In this document: piece by piece, positions 27,046-36,659 of the stretch
Numbering within the stretch: position 1 is the first letter of the stretch
How the letters are laid out: each line of letters begins with the position of its first letter
NCBI RefSeq assembly: GCF_016718685.1
Contig: NZ_JADKCX010000149.1
Span: 1-42,466 of the forward strand
Reading direction: 5' to 3'
Origin: Haliscomenobacter sp.
Lineage (GTDB): Bacteria; Bacteroidota; Bacteroidia; Chitinophagales; Saprospiraceae
DNA: 42,466 nt
Program-made: the position numbers and the translations under genes
Notes under the pieces: generated by a model
What the model saw: only the letters and a program-made list of their open reading frames with translations
Database searches by the model: none
Told to the model about the DNA's origin: nothing

Positions 27046-29527
27046 TTAACGTAGCAAGATGGCCTCACCGCTGTACAATTGGATGGCTTTGTCTTCCGTT
27101 TCCAATTCTACCACCCAAACAAATGTACCAGGAGGCACAACTTTGCCTCCATAAGTGCCATCCCATCCCAGTGCTTCGTCATTGAGTGTTCCCTCACTTA
27201 CTTCGTAAACCAGGTTGCCCCAACGGTCAAAAATGCGAAAATGGACAATTTTCAGGTTCTTTTTACCCGCTAAATAGAAACGATCGTTTTTGTTATCCCC
27301 ATTGGGTGAAAACACATTGGGTGCAAAAACCTGGTCTTCTTTTACCACAAAAACATTAAATACAGCCTGGGATTTGCAGCCATTGCTGCTTTCCACCAAA
27401 ACCTGGTATACCGTACTGCGTGTGGGGCTCACCTCAATGTTCATGCAGCCATTGCAAGGTGCCAAATCGGTACCGGCCCAGGCGATGGAAGCCAAATTAG
27501 AGGAATCCAGCACGGCGGTGAGTTGTAGGGAATCTCCTGGATTAATTTCATTGCCAAGGGCGGAAATGCTCACCTCAATGGGAACCGACTCCAGGATGGT
27601 CAACGTCGTATCCGACTCACACCCTGCGGCATCCTGTACTTTTAACTGGTAAGTACCCGGCACAAGGTTGGAAAAATTGCGTTGCCCAGAGAATGAATTG
27701 TCTTGCAGCGCATAGGTATAAGGTGCCAATCCTCCACTCACAACGTCAATGCCAATACTGCCCCGACTATCGGGTACACAAGGCGGTTGCTTCAGGTTGA
27801 TTCGTACAAAACGTGGGCCGTCGGTGCTACCGCCTACTTGCAAGGAATCGCGAAAAGTACAAGCATTGACGGGGTTTTCAAGCAACACACGGTACAGGCC
27901 AGGATCGGCTATCTGTACCGTTGCAGCGTTATTGTTTCCCATCAGTCCTTGACCCGACCAGGAGTAATTGATCCCCGTCAAGGCATCTACCGCAAGTTGA
28001 GCCGTGGTGTTGACACAGGAAAAAGGTGTAGCCACCCTGATCAAGCTGACTGGACGAATGGTATCTGATTCTACTGTACTGCTCAAACGCAAGCTGCAAC
28101 CGTTGATCGTATCCAAAACCAGGAAGGTATACACTCCGCCGCTGCGGGCGGTAGCCGTGGCGGTACGTGCGAGGGTATCCAATGTAGAAGGTGCCAACCA
28201 AAAACTGCGGGCCCGTGCAGTTCCGACGTTAGCACTTAACAACACAGTCGTATTGGCACAGGTTATTTTTCCTGGGGGAGTTACACTAGCGGTTGGAGGG
28301 GTTAAATCAGCATTGATGACCGTATCTTTAGTAGCCACACAGCCACTATTCAAGTTTCGCAAACTAATTCGGTAAGTTCCGGCAGCATTGATGCTGAGGA
28401 TTGAATCCTGGCTGATGATACCGCCAGAACTGTTCTGCCAATTGTACGATAAGGTTTGTACATTGCTACGGGCACCCAATTGGACTGCCTGATTGCGGCA
28501 GTCGAGTTGTCCCCGGCCTAATAAACGTAAGCGTGGGGCAATGGTATCCGCATTCACCCGAACTTCCGCACTGTTCAGGCATCCATTGCGCGGCTGCACC
28601 ACCAACAGTTTATACACTCCTCGGGTTGTTACACTCGATATAGGAGCGGGAATGGTATCGTTTAGGGGTGTAATCCAAAAATAATTCAAGGTGTTGTCAA
28701 CCGGGGAAAAGCGCAATTGAGCTTGTCTGCGCAAACAGTTGATGGAATCCGCGCTCAGGGTAGGTACAGCCGGGCGCGTTTGGTCAAAACCAATGATCAA
28801 ATCCAGCGGTTCGGAAGAGCAGATATCGCTGGTGACAATCACTTGATAACGGCCAGGGAAAAAGGCAGTATCCCTTGCTAGATTAGAACTGAAGCCGTTA
28901 GGTCCCGTCCAGGCGTATGAGGCGGCCGTATCGGAAGCCAACGCATCGAGAAATACGTACGGCTCCGCACAACGTAATCGTGTCGGTATCTGCTTGTACC
29001 GTCGGAACGGCCAGGATGGTAATGGTATTACCGATCAATGGTGGGGTGAATTCACGAATATTGTTACCCGCTTGATTGAATTGTGCGACCACCGGAGCCG
29101 TTTGGTCGCGTGGATTGGTTACAAACCCCAATGTGGCCGGATTGCCAGGTTGGAAGGCTACCAAAGGAAGCACAAAAATTTGGGTTGAATCTGACAAGGA
29201 AGCAGAAGTACCATCCGCTTTAAACCAGGCAAAATTCACCCTCGTGTTGGATGCTGGAGCTTCAAAATCGAATTCGCTGGTGGGAAAAATACTGTTGCTG
29301 ACACCCAGAAAACGAAACTGGCCAAGGGCCCAGCTTACCGCAAACTGAAAACCCGCCACACGCCTGAAATGAACGGTGCGAACGGGTATGTCGATGGTGT
29401 CTCCCACACAAACCTTGCGGGAAGTCAGGATGAAGGTTGTAGAATCACTCGCTCCTTGAGCGTAGCAAGTACTGTGGTTCAGTAGTGTAAACAGTACCAA
29501 CAGTGCCAAAATGTATAATTTTCCCAT
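27046..29527 (-). CDS. T9SS-secreted cohesin-domain protein with Ig-like repeats, split by one frameshift
   Basis: After a signal peptide (MGKLYILALLVLFTLLNHST...), a cohesin-type domain occupies about residues 28-170 (CVGDTIDIPVRTVHFRRVAG; FQFAVSWALGQFRFLGVS; NFAWFKADGTSASLSDSTQI). Then come about five Ig-like units of the same LxC...GC type as the giant protein, a SprB-like repeat (VSGGLAPYTYALQDN...VPGTYQLKVQDAAGC), a PKD-like unit and the gliding-motility C-terminal domain (PNVFSPNGDNKNDRFYLAG; HFRIFDRWGNLVYEV), giving T9SS type B sorting. One extra base in the CC/GG run at 28965-28966 breaks the frame; removing it reads TLCEPYVFLDALASD. The length is about 826 residues. It probably forms a tandem pair with the next cohesin protein upstream on the same strand. 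Confidence 0.9.
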
Positions 29528-29553
29528 ACTTCCTTGAGGATTTCAAGGTTCAA

Positions 29554-29711
29554 CCAGAATCTCAAAGCTACACGTTACCAAAGCGACATTTTTTAACACA
29601 AAGAACGCAAGGGCAGGCACAAAGAACACAAAGTTGAATTTGAAATGCTTCCTTGTGTCTTAGTGACTTTTTGAAGCTGTCGCTTTAACTTTTAAAGCTT
29701 CGAGATTCTGG
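29554..29711. repeat. Long inverted repeat enclosing CACAAAG-type repeats
   Basis: The left arm 29554-29588 and right arm 29678-29711 align as reverse complements over about 35 nt: CCAGAATCTC(A/G)AAGCT and AAAGCGACA are conserved, with a few mismatches between. The interior holds ACAAAGAAC-type direct repeats facing CTTGTGTCTTAGTGAC. It fills most of the gap between the two cohesin genes and contains TAGCTTTG (29563-29570, minus strand), a possible -7 box of the gene ending at 27046. Confidence 0.7.
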
Positions 29712-29732
29712 CTAAACCCCGAAATGCACTAA

Positions 29733-32700
29733 TTATTTCGTTAAAATCACCTTATCCGTCAATACGCCATAAGCGGTCAGGATTCGATAATGGTAAACGC
29801 CATTTTGCCCCAAGGTGTTGCCATCAATCGTCCATTCTTGAACGCCTGCTGACAGATTGCGGGCTTCGCGGTATACTTCGCGACCAGCAGCATCGATGAT
29901 CGACAAAGTGGTGCGTGAATCCGTAGGCAATTTGAAGCGAATCAAAGCCTGATCGCTGAATGGGTTGGGTTGTACGCCCAAAGCTTTGATGGCTTTGCGG
30001 TTGCCCAAATCCACTTTGAGTGCAGCATCGGTATAGCGTGCCTTGATGACCTGTGCCCGGCCAGCCTGATTGACGGCCATCCCTGCCAATCCTTGTTGAT
30101 TGAGCCAGATTGCTGCAGCTACTTCACCTGCTCTGCGGGTATTGAAGGTAAGCTTAAACAATATTGGATTTTCAGCACTGCGCAAGGCTGCTCCAGTTTG
30201 ATACCACAGCGTTGGAATATGGCCCTCAGCTACGGCATTCAAGTTGAAAGTATTGCGGTCCACTCCAGGCACATCACCCGCTTCTACCCCTACAAATTCA
30301 AGGGTTTCACGGTCAAAGCCCAGATCGAACTGATACCCTGCATATTTACCCAGATCGCTGGCCCGTACATCCACTACCAGTTTTTCGCCATAGTCAAATG
30401 CACGGTTAGCCATCATGATTTCCATGGGTTCTTCGGTACGCAACTGGGCATCTCTGCTCAGGTTGACATCGCCCACTTTGATCCCAATGAAGTCATTGTT
30501 CAAGGTGTCTGTTTTCAAACCCGTAAAGGAGATCGAATCCGGGAACGGTACGCTCAGCGGATTGGCCACACTATCCGGGAATTTAAAGCTAGCGGGTACG
30601 AATCTCCAAGACGTGTTATTGGAGAATGAATCCAAGGCCCCCAGAATCAAACGACGGATGTCCAGAATGTCCGCTACAGTGACCGAACCAGACCGGTTTA
30701 CGTCGGCAGCAATCCACTTGTAAGGACTGTCCAGCGTATCTTTCGCCAGAATATGCCGTTGGATCAATACTACGTCCAGAATGTTCACCCCACCAGAATA
30801 GTTAGAATCCAAAGAAGGACGAATGGTATGGTTCCGGTTGTACACTAAAGAATCGAATGAATATTCACCAGTGACTCCAGTAATTACCGAAGCCAGGCTA
30901 TCTGGACTGATGTCAACGGTAACAAATTTCACCGGAGTACTGTCCTCGCGGTAAATTTTACCGGCGATTTTAATTGGTCCAGTGGTATCAATTGGTGGAA
31001 TTGTGGTGGTATCCGGACATACTACGCCGTCAATGGTCGTAGGAATAATTTCGGTCAAAGAAGATTTGGTTGCAATGATTTTGGATGGTGCATTTTTAAA
31101 CTGAACCGGAATACATTCCTTACTGGCCGAATCTCTACTGATTTGTAAGGTAAAGATGGTCGTACTATCCGCCAGGGTTACGCCATTCGACTGTGCATCA
31201 AACCAGTTGACAGTACGAACAGTAGAAGAGAATGCAAAATTCTCTACTCCTTTGAGCGCCGCTGTGTCACTGATGAATCCAACAAAAGTGGCCAGGCTAT
31301 CCGGAATGGAGAGCGAGAACTGGAATCCCTGTACACCGTCAAAATTGAGCACTTTTACAGGTACATTCATCGTGCTGTCGGTGAGCGTCACCCCACTTGT
31401 ATCTACATAGAAGGTAAGTGAATCGACCGGGATTGGGTTAACGATTGAGTCTGTTCCCAGGATTACTTTGAAGATACAAGAGTCAATAACCTTATTGGCG
31501 CTTGTATCCGTGAGTACGTACCTGATGTTGGTTGTACCCACTGCCAAGGTATCGCCAGGTTCATAATTGCTGCTCAGCACCGCAACTGTACTATCGCATC
31601 CACTGGTGAAGGTAGGCACCGTCCAAGTTACTACTGCAGTGGTTTGACCCGCAGGAGCTACCGTGATGATGTCAGTGGGGCAAACCGTAAACCCAGCAGT
31701 CTGGGTACTGTCGATGAGCACCACGATGGCAGTCCGTTCCGTGCTGGCACAGGTTGTTGTCCCAGCAGAATCAATTGCTTCAACGTAGAAGGTATCTGCT
31801 TTTGACGGCTTAAAACTCAGGGTATCGGTGGCCAGCGGCGTACCTCCTGTAGGCACATCGTACCAGTTAACGGTATAGGCTGAGTCTGCTTTCACGGTTA
31901 TCGTGGGCAGGGCTGTAGCTGAACATGCTCTGATGGTATCTGTCTCAATTTGTGGTTTAGGTGAAGCAGAACCTATCACTACCGTACGCGTTCCTTCACA
32001 GCCAGCGGTCGAGTCCTTAACCATTACGGTATAGGTACCCGGCCCCAGCCATACCGAATCCGTAGTGGCTCCAGTGCTCCAGATGTAACCATCTCCACCT
32101 GAGATTGTCACCAAAGTAGAGTCGCCATCACAAATGCTGGTTTCACCAGTAATGGTAACACCCAGCATCGGTTTCACCGCCAGGGCAAGTTGCACTGTAC
32201 TATCGCAACCTCCTGCAGTAAGCAAATTGACAATGTAGGTCCCCGCCTGGCGGAATACATTTTCGCCCACTATAAAGGTTTGTCCTTCACAAATGGTGGT
32301 ATAGATCAGGGTATCTCTACTTCCTGTGCGCAGTATATCGGTCACAATAACGGTACTATCACAACCATTGGCACGGGTCAATTTAAAGGTATCTATCCCT
32401 GGAGTTCCATTACAGATGATTAGGTTTTTGAAAACAGTCGTATCGCTACAAGTCGTTATTTCAACCCATCCCGGTTCTCCTTTGAATTCCTTTTTAGCAC
32501 CTTTCGGACCTAAAACCTCCAATGTATCTACGAATGTAAGCTCGGATCTGCCCGCTTTTACAGGCGAGAAACAAAGCTGATACAGCCTGGTTTTGTCGGC
32601 AAGGGTAAGTCCGGTGCTGTCGGCTCTGGCGTAAACCAGGGATATCCGACCTCCTGAAGCGGTGCCAAAATCATTCAAATTGAGTCCTTTAAGTGCAGTA

Positions 32701-32987
32701 TCCAGTTTAATGCTCTTCAGCTTGATGATTGAAGTGTCAAACAGCACGCTGTACTGCAATGCTGCAATTGTATCAAAATTAGATGCAACAACCTCAACAC
32801 AGACGAGCGTATCGGTCAATCGGCCTTTTACTCCGGCAATGCAAATCGGAAAAGCAGTGCTGTCATACAGCGGCATAAAGAAGCTCAGGTAGCCCGATGG
32901 TATCGGAACGTGGTTTTTGGGGCCATCCAGGGCAGATAACTGCCAGCAAAGCATGCTGGATAGCAGGATAAATAGAATTTTTCGCAT
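29733..32987 (-). CDS. Secreted multi-cohesin protein with a dockerin module and T9SS type A sorting tail
   Basis: This is an intact 1,084-residue protein. After the signal peptide come: a cohesin-like domain (about 35-190; VEVVASNFDTIAALQYSVLF); a short Cys repeat (TSRDTLIYTTICEGQ...GGCDS type); Ig-like units; an HYR-like unit (PTDIITVAPAGQTTAVVTWT is the nearest motif); a second cohesin (DSTMNVPVKVLNFDGVQGFQ); a carboxypeptidase-regulatory-like strand region; a dockerin (NILDVVLIQRHIL, then DVNRSGSVTVADILDIRRLI, the second loop canonical); a third cohesin-like domain (VDVRASDLGKYAGYQFDLGF); and the type A tail (LGVQPNPFSDQALIRF...GVYHYRILTAYGVLTDKVIL). Having both cohesins and a dockerin in one chain suggests self- or cross-assembly on the surface. 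No catalytic domain is visible. Confidence 0.9.
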   Translation of the reverse strand: MRKILFILLSSMLCWQLSALDGPKNHVPIPSGYLSFFMPLYDSTAFPICIAGVKGRLTDTLVCVEVVASNFDTIAALQYSVLFDTSIIKLKSIKLDTALKGLNLNDFGTASGGRISLVYARADSTGLTLADKTRLYQLCFSPVKAGRSELTFVDTLEVLGPKGAKKEFKGEPGWVEITTCSDTTVFKNLIICNGTPGIDTFKLTRANGCDSTVIVTDILRTGSRDTLIYTTICEGQTFIVGENVFRQAGTYIVNLLTAGGCDSTVQLALAVKPMLGVTITGETSICDGDSTLVTISGGDGYIWSTGATTDSVWLGPGTYTVMVKDSTAGCEGTRTVVIGSASPKPQIETDTIRACSATALPTITVKADSAYTVNWYDVPTGGTPLATDTLSFKPSKADTFYVEAIDSAGTTTCASTERTAIVVLIDSTQTAGFTVCPTDIITVAPAGQTTAVVTWTVPTFTSGCDSTVAVLSSNYEPGDTLAVGTTNIRYVLTDTSANKVIDSCIFKVILGTDSIVNPIPVDSLTFYVDTSGVTLTDSTMNVPVKVLNFDGVQGFQFSLSIPDSLATFVGFISDTAALKGVENFAFSSTVRTVNWFDAQSNGVTLADSTTIFTLQISRDSASKECIPVQFKNAPSKIIATKSSLTEIIPTTIDGVVCPDTTTIPPIDTTGPIKIAGKIYREDSTPVKFVTVDISPDSLASVITGVTGEYSFDSLVYNRNHTIRPSLDSNYSGGVNILDVVLIQRHILAKDTLDSPYKWIAADVNRSGSVTVADILDIRRLILGALDSFSNNTSWRFVPASFKFPDSVANPLSVPFPDSISFTGLKTDTLNNDFIGIKVGDVNLSRDAQLRTEEPMEIMMANRAFDYGEKLVVDVRASDLGKYAGYQFDLGFDRETLEFVGVEAGDVPGVDRNTFNLNAVAEGHIPTLWYQTGAALRSAENPILFKLTFNTRRAGEVAAAIWLNQQGLAGMAVNQAGRAQVIKARYTDAALKVDLGNRKAIKALGVQPNPFSDQALIRFKLPTDSRTTLSIIDAAGREVYREARNLSAGVQEWTIDGNTLGQNGVYHYRILTAYGVLTDKVILTK

Positions 32988-33032
32988 ATTTCAATGGTTT
33001 TTTGCAAGGTTACATGGTGCAATTGTGGCTTA

Positions 33033-33049
33033 AACAGACCTGGTCTGTT
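33033..33049. promoter_or_regulatory. Dyad 8-1-8 upstream of the cohesin-dockerin gene
   Basis: AACAGACC-T-GGTCTGTT is a perfect dyad about 46 nt before the start codon at 32987. The position and symmetry suit an operator or an RNA hairpin in the 5' region. Confidence 0.35.
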
Positions 33050-33156
33050 CGCCTATTGCAGCTGTCAAAAAAACAATAGTTTGTACTTAATGATTCGTGG
33101 AATACAACCGACTGGAAAAACAAAGGATGAAATGAAAGGTAGGCTGGAATTAATGA

Positions 33157-33171
33157 AACGTTAACGTTAAC
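33157..33171. promoter_or_regulatory. Overlapping GTTAAC palindromes
   Basis: AACGTTAACGTTAAC contains two overlapping 12-bp palindromes (33157-33168 and 33160-33171). It lies in the gap after the AraC gene and before the cohesin-dockerin gene. It is a possible regulator site; no U-tract is present. Confidence 0.3.
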
Positions 33172-33218
33172 ATTTGACCCAAAAGTATTCCCCCATGGCA
33201 ACAATTTTCACAAAATGG

Positions 33219-34082
33219 CTAAATCTTTCCCTTCCGCCAATCTTTGGGCCGTTGCCCCTTCACCCGTTTAAAGGTGCGGTTAAAATGGGGAATGTTGTTA
33301 AAACCAGTCGAATACGCAATATCTGCAACTGATTTTTCGGGCGCTTCTTTTAACATACGAGAGGCCGCATTGATGCGGATTTCATTTAAAAAAACAGTGA
33401 ACGTTTTGCGGGTGTGTTTTTTAAAATAGCGACAAAATGCGGGGGGACTTAAATGGATCAACTCGGCCACTTTTTCCAGACTGAGGTCTTCAGCATAGTG
33501 GCTGAGCAAAAACTGAAACACCGTACTCATGCGCTGGCCCTCCAATTCTGAAATGGTAAAATGGGTTTGTTGACTCAAAAAAAATGGGGCGGTTTCCCGG
33601 TTTAAAACCTCCAAAAGTTCAAGGAATAAAGCAATGCGCATGATTTTGGCAGCATGCTGAATTTGCAGCATCAATTCGATGACCCGCTCCTTGATTTGAT
33701 CTCCAATTTTTATGCCTCGATCAAATTGTTGCAGAAGCAAGCCTATACCCGCCAATTCAGGAATCTGCAGCAAGGTTTCCCCCAATTTATCCGGGTCAAA
33801 GAATACAGTCAATGCATGAATTGACAAGTTGGATTTGGGCTCAAAATAAACTGGATCACTATTGAACAAATGGGGTTGATTTGCCCCGATCAGAAACACC
33901 TCGTCGGCCTCAAACTGGTGTACTTGTTCCCCCACCAGCAAATTGCCATGGCCTTCCCTTACCCAGGTAAGTTGAACTTCAGGGTGTTGGTGCAAGTGGG
34001 GGTAAAAGTACAACTCCCGATCCTCCTGAACGATGACCCACTGTTCGCCGCTGACCGGGATGGTAAAAGGTATAATTTTCAA
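33219..34082 (-). CDS. AraC-family transcriptional regulator with cupin sensor domain
   Basis: This 287-residue protein has an N-terminal cupin-like effector domain (FYPHLHQHPEVQLTWVREGH, VGEQVHQFEADEVFLIGANQ) and a C-terminal double helix-turn-helix (about 190-285): LSLEKVAELIHLSPPAFCRYF, then VADIAYSTGFNNIPHFNRTF, typical of AraC/XylS proteins. It is transcribed away from the hydroxyproline-type catabolic genes starting at 34209, so it is the obvious candidate regulator of that cluster. The effector might be hydroxyproline or an intermediate; that is inference from position. Confidence 0.93.
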   Translation of the reverse strand: MKIIPFTIPVSGEQWVIVQEDRELYFYPHLHQHPEVQLTWVREGHGNLLVGEQVHQFEADEVFLIGANQPHLFNSDPVYFEPKSNLSIHALTVFFDPDKLGETLLQIPELAGIGLLLQQFDRGIKIGDQIKERVIELMLQIQHAAKIMRIALFLELLEVLNRETAPFFLSQQTHFTISELEGQRMSTVFQFLLSHYAEDLSLEKVAELIHLSPPAFCRYFKKHTRKTFTVFLNEIRINAASRMLKEAPEKSVADIAYSTGFNNIPHFNRTFKRVKGQRPKDWRKGKI

Positions 34083-34144
34083 ATCAAAACGTTTTTTGTA
34101 GCCAAATTAATAATTATTGGTTATTTCTGGTTAAAAAATGTTAG

Positions 34145-34158
34145 GAATTGGCCAATTC
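34145..34158. promoter_or_regulatory. 14-bp perfect palindrome between divergent genes
   Basis: GAATTGGCCAATTC lies between the AraC gene start (34082) and the deaminase start (34209), about 30 nt upstream of the TATTTTTG box. It is a candidate operator, although AraC proteins more often bind direct repeats. Confidence 0.4.
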
Positions 34159-34186
34159 ACATCAATTCCAATCGGGGGCTTCAGTC

Positions 34187-34194
34187 TATTTTTG
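34187..34194 (+). promoter_or_regulatory. -7 promoter box TATTTTTG for the hydroxyproline-type operon
   Basis: It matches TAnnTTTG and sits 14 nt before the start codon at 34209, so the leader would be very short. No clear -33 TTTG is at the right spacing, as might be expected for an activator-dependent promoter. Confidence 0.4.
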
Positions 34195-34208
34195 TCAAAA
34201 ATTTAGAC

Positions 34209-35109
34209 ATGAAAACATTTGAATGGACCGGCGTTTTTCCTGCGCTCACCACCAAGTTCAATAGCCAGGAAGAACTGGATTTACCACTTTTTGGCAAAAA
34301 CCTACAAGCCCAGGTTGCAGGCGGCGTGAACGGCATCATCCTGGGAGGCTCCCTGGGCGAAGCCAGCACCATCACCGTAGGAGAAAAAGAAAGTCTGGTG
34401 AAATTTTCACTGGAACAATTGGAAGGAGCTATCCCTGTCGTACTGAATATTGCCGAGGGTTCTACCCGCGAAGCAGTGCGCCAGGCCGAATTGGCTCAAA
34501 CTTGGGGCGCGGATGGCCTGATGTTGCTGCCCCCCATGCGCTACAAAGCCGATGATCGGGAAACCACCGCCTTTTTTCGCAGTGTAGCCCAGTCTACCGA
34601 TCTGCCGATTATGTTGTACAACAATCCGGTAGACTACAAAATTGAGATCACGCTGGATATGTTTGAGTCCCTGATTGAAGAAAAAAACATCACTGCCGTA
34701 AAAGAATCAACCCGTGATGTATCCAATGTCACCCGCCTTGGTCAACCGCTTTGGCAATCGGCTCAAAATCCTGTGCGGTGTAGATACACTGGCGCTCGAA
34801 GAATTGGTTTTGGGTGCAGATGGCTGGGTAGCTGGACTCGTTTGTGCCTTTCCTGCGGAAACCGTTACCATATATCGACTGGTAAAAGCAGGAAAAATCG
34901 CTGAAGCATTGAAGATATACCGATGGTTTTTACCTTTGTTGGAATTGGACCTCCATCCCAAGCTGGTGCAGTACATCAAGTTGGCCGAACAAGCAACAGG
35001 CATCGGCTCCGAACATGTACGTGCCCCTCGTTTGACCCTCGAAGGTGCTGAAAGAGCACGCATTTTGAAGATCATCCAGGATGGAGTTGCCAAACGGCCT
35101 CAACTATAA
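34209..35109 (+). CDS. DapA/NAL-family lyase, probable pyrroline-4-hydroxy-2-carboxylate deaminase, split by one frameshift
   Basis: This TIM-barrel Schiff-base enzyme belongs to the dihydrodipicolinate synthase/N-acetylneuraminate lyase family. Motifs are GGSLGEASTI near the N-terminus, LYNNPVDYKIEITL with the catalytic Tyr, and the Schiff-base Lys in ITAVKESTRD. An extra T at 34738-34739 shifts the frame; removing it joins VTRL to VNRFGNRLKILCGVDTLALE. The length is about 300 residues, normal for the family. The neighbours (semialdehyde dehydrogenase, hydroxyproline epimerase, D-amino-acid-type oxidoreductase) suggest it converts 1-pyrroline-4-hydroxy-2-carboxylate to 2-oxoglutarate semialdehyde, rather than making dihydrodipicolinate. 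Confidence 0.88.
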
Positions 35110-35132
35110 ACTATAAACTTTCAACTACCATT

Positions 35133-36581
35133 ATGACTGATCAAATCATGCAACAAGCCGCTGCGGCCTTTCCAGTGTACCGCAGCCAAAGTGCCGAAGC
35201 CAAGGCCAATTTTTTAGAAAGTATTGCGGCTCAAATTGAAGCCTTGGGCGATGCGTTGATTCAAACCGCAATGGCTGAATCACACCTCCCCGAAGCGCGT
35301 TTGCTCGGCGAGCGCGGTCGAACAGCCAATCAGTTGCGCTTGTTTGCAGGGTTGGTCCGTGAAGGGTCATGGGTAGAAGCGGTGATCGATAGTGCAATAC
35401 CTGATCGAATCCCGGCTCGACCCGATTTGCGCAAAATGCTCAGTCCGCTGGGGCCGGTGGTCGTTTTTGGGGCCAGTAATTTTCCCCTGGCGTTTTCTAC
35501 TGCGGGTGGTGATACCGCCTCAGCACTCGCTGCCGGTTGTACGGTGGTCATCAAAGGACATCCGGGACACCCCAAGACTTCAGCACTGGTTTTTAGTGCC
35601 ATTCAAAGCGCTATTCAATTGTGTGGCATGCCGGAGCACACGGTACAACACGTAGAAGGTACCGATTTTGCCCTCGGAAAAGCCCTGGTACAACACCCAG
35701 CCACCAAAGCGGTTGGGTTTACGGGTTCTTTTGTAGGCGGAATGGCGCTGGTGGATTACGCCCGCGAACGCAAACAACCCATTCCGGTATTTGCGGAAAT
35801 GGGCAGCGTCAACCCGGTGGTTTTGTTGCCAGAATTGTTGGCCACCCAACCCGAAGCCCTGGCCAAACAATTGGCGGCTTCCTTCACCCTGGGCATGGGA
35901 CAGTTTTGTACCAAACCCGGCTTGATCCTGGCACAAGACAGCGATGCGTTAGACAATTTTTTAAAAACCATTGGCCACGAAGTGCCTGGCCTGCCCACCA
36001 TGCCCATGTTGCATGCTGGCATTCATGCGGCTTATGAGAAAAAACTGCATGAAGCGGTAGTACAACCTGGCTTGGGAGTACTGGGCAAAACGGAAAAAGA
36101 AACAACTGGCATAGAACCTACCGCAACCGTTGCGCTGGTGGATGGAGATACTTTCCTGGCCAATCCCTTGCTGCATGAAGAAATTTTTGGCCCATACGCC
36201 TTGGTGGTAAAATGCCAATCCAAAGCCCAATTGGCCCAAATTCTGGAGCAACTGGAAGGACAACTCACCCTTACATTCATGGCTACCGAGGCCGACGCCC
36301 TGGCCAATGTCGATTTGGTAGAGTTGGGTCAAGCCTTGGCCGGCCGGGTGATTTTCAACGGCGTGCCAACGGGTGTAGAAGTAGTCGCTTCTATGCAACA
36401 CGGCGGCCCCTACCCTGCTACCACGGATAGCCGATTTACCTCGGTGGGTTCGGATGGCATCAAGCGCTGGGCGCGCCCCATTTGTTTCCAAAATTATCCC
36501 GCTCCACTGTTGCCTCTGGAACTTCAAAATGAAAATCCTCTGGGCATCTGGCGACTGGTAGACGGGTCTTTCACTAAGTGA
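35133..36581 (+). CDS. Aldehyde dehydrogenase, probable 2-oxoglutarate semialdehyde (2,5-dioxovalerate) dehydrogenase
   Basis: This 482-residue NAD(P)-dependent aldehyde dehydrogenase has SPLGPVVVFGASNFPLAFS (cofactor region), KGHPGHPKTS, AVGFTGSFVGG, the general base Glu in VFAEMGSVNPVVLLPE and the nucleophile Cys in GMGQFCTKPGLILA. This variant, with FGASNFPLAFS and EMGSVNP, is the subfamily of alpha-ketoglutaric semialdehyde dehydrogenases. It begins 23 nt after the deaminase gene, so the two are co-transcribed. It would produce 2-oxoglutarate, the end product that enters the TCA cycle. Confidence 0.92.
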   Translation: MTDQIMQQAAAAFPVYRSQSAEAKANFLESIAAQIEALGDALIQTAMAESHLPEARLLGERGRTANQLRLFAGLVREGSWVEAVIDSAIPDRIPARPDLRKMLSPLGPVVVFGASNFPLAFSTAGGDTASALAAGCTVVIKGHPGHPKTSALVFSAIQSAIQLCGMPEHTVQHVEGTDFALGKALVQHPATKAVGFTGSFVGGMALVDYARERKQPIPVFAEMGSVNPVVLLPELLATQPEALAKQLAASFTLGMGQFCTKPGLILAQDSDALDNFLKTIGHEVPGLPTMPMLHAGIHAAYEKKLHEAVVQPGLGVLGKTEKETTGIEPTATVALVDGDTFLANPLLHEEIFGPYALVVKCQSKAQLAQILEQLEGQLTLTFMATEADALANVDLVELGQALAGRVIFNGVPTGVEVVASMQHGGPYPATTDSRFTSVGSDGIKRWARPICFQNYPAPLLPLELQNENPLGIWRLVDGSFTK

Positions 36582-36659
36582 ATGAGGTGACGAAAAGCGA
36601 AAAGGTAACTCCCATTAACTCATACTCTTACCTCGCTATCTTCCTTTAAGTTATCGCTT

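Noticed and set aside
29733..32987. A cellulosome scaffoldin
   Set aside because: There is a dockerin and several cohesin-like domains, but no carbohydrate-binding module, enzyme or other scaffold gene; only surface assembly is supported.
33010..33204. A 64-residue minus-strand ORF
   Set aside because: It has no recognisable domain or leader, and it overlaps palindromes in a control region.
34209..35109. Lysine-pathway dihydrodipicolinate synthase (dapA)
   Set aside because: The family fits, but the operon partners and AraC regulator point to hydroxyproline breakdown.
36582..36659. A further gap-filling inverted repeat between the aldehyde dehydrogenase and epimerase genes
   Set aside because: GAAAAGCGAAAAGG and TTATCGCTTA pair only partly; complementarity is too weak to call.
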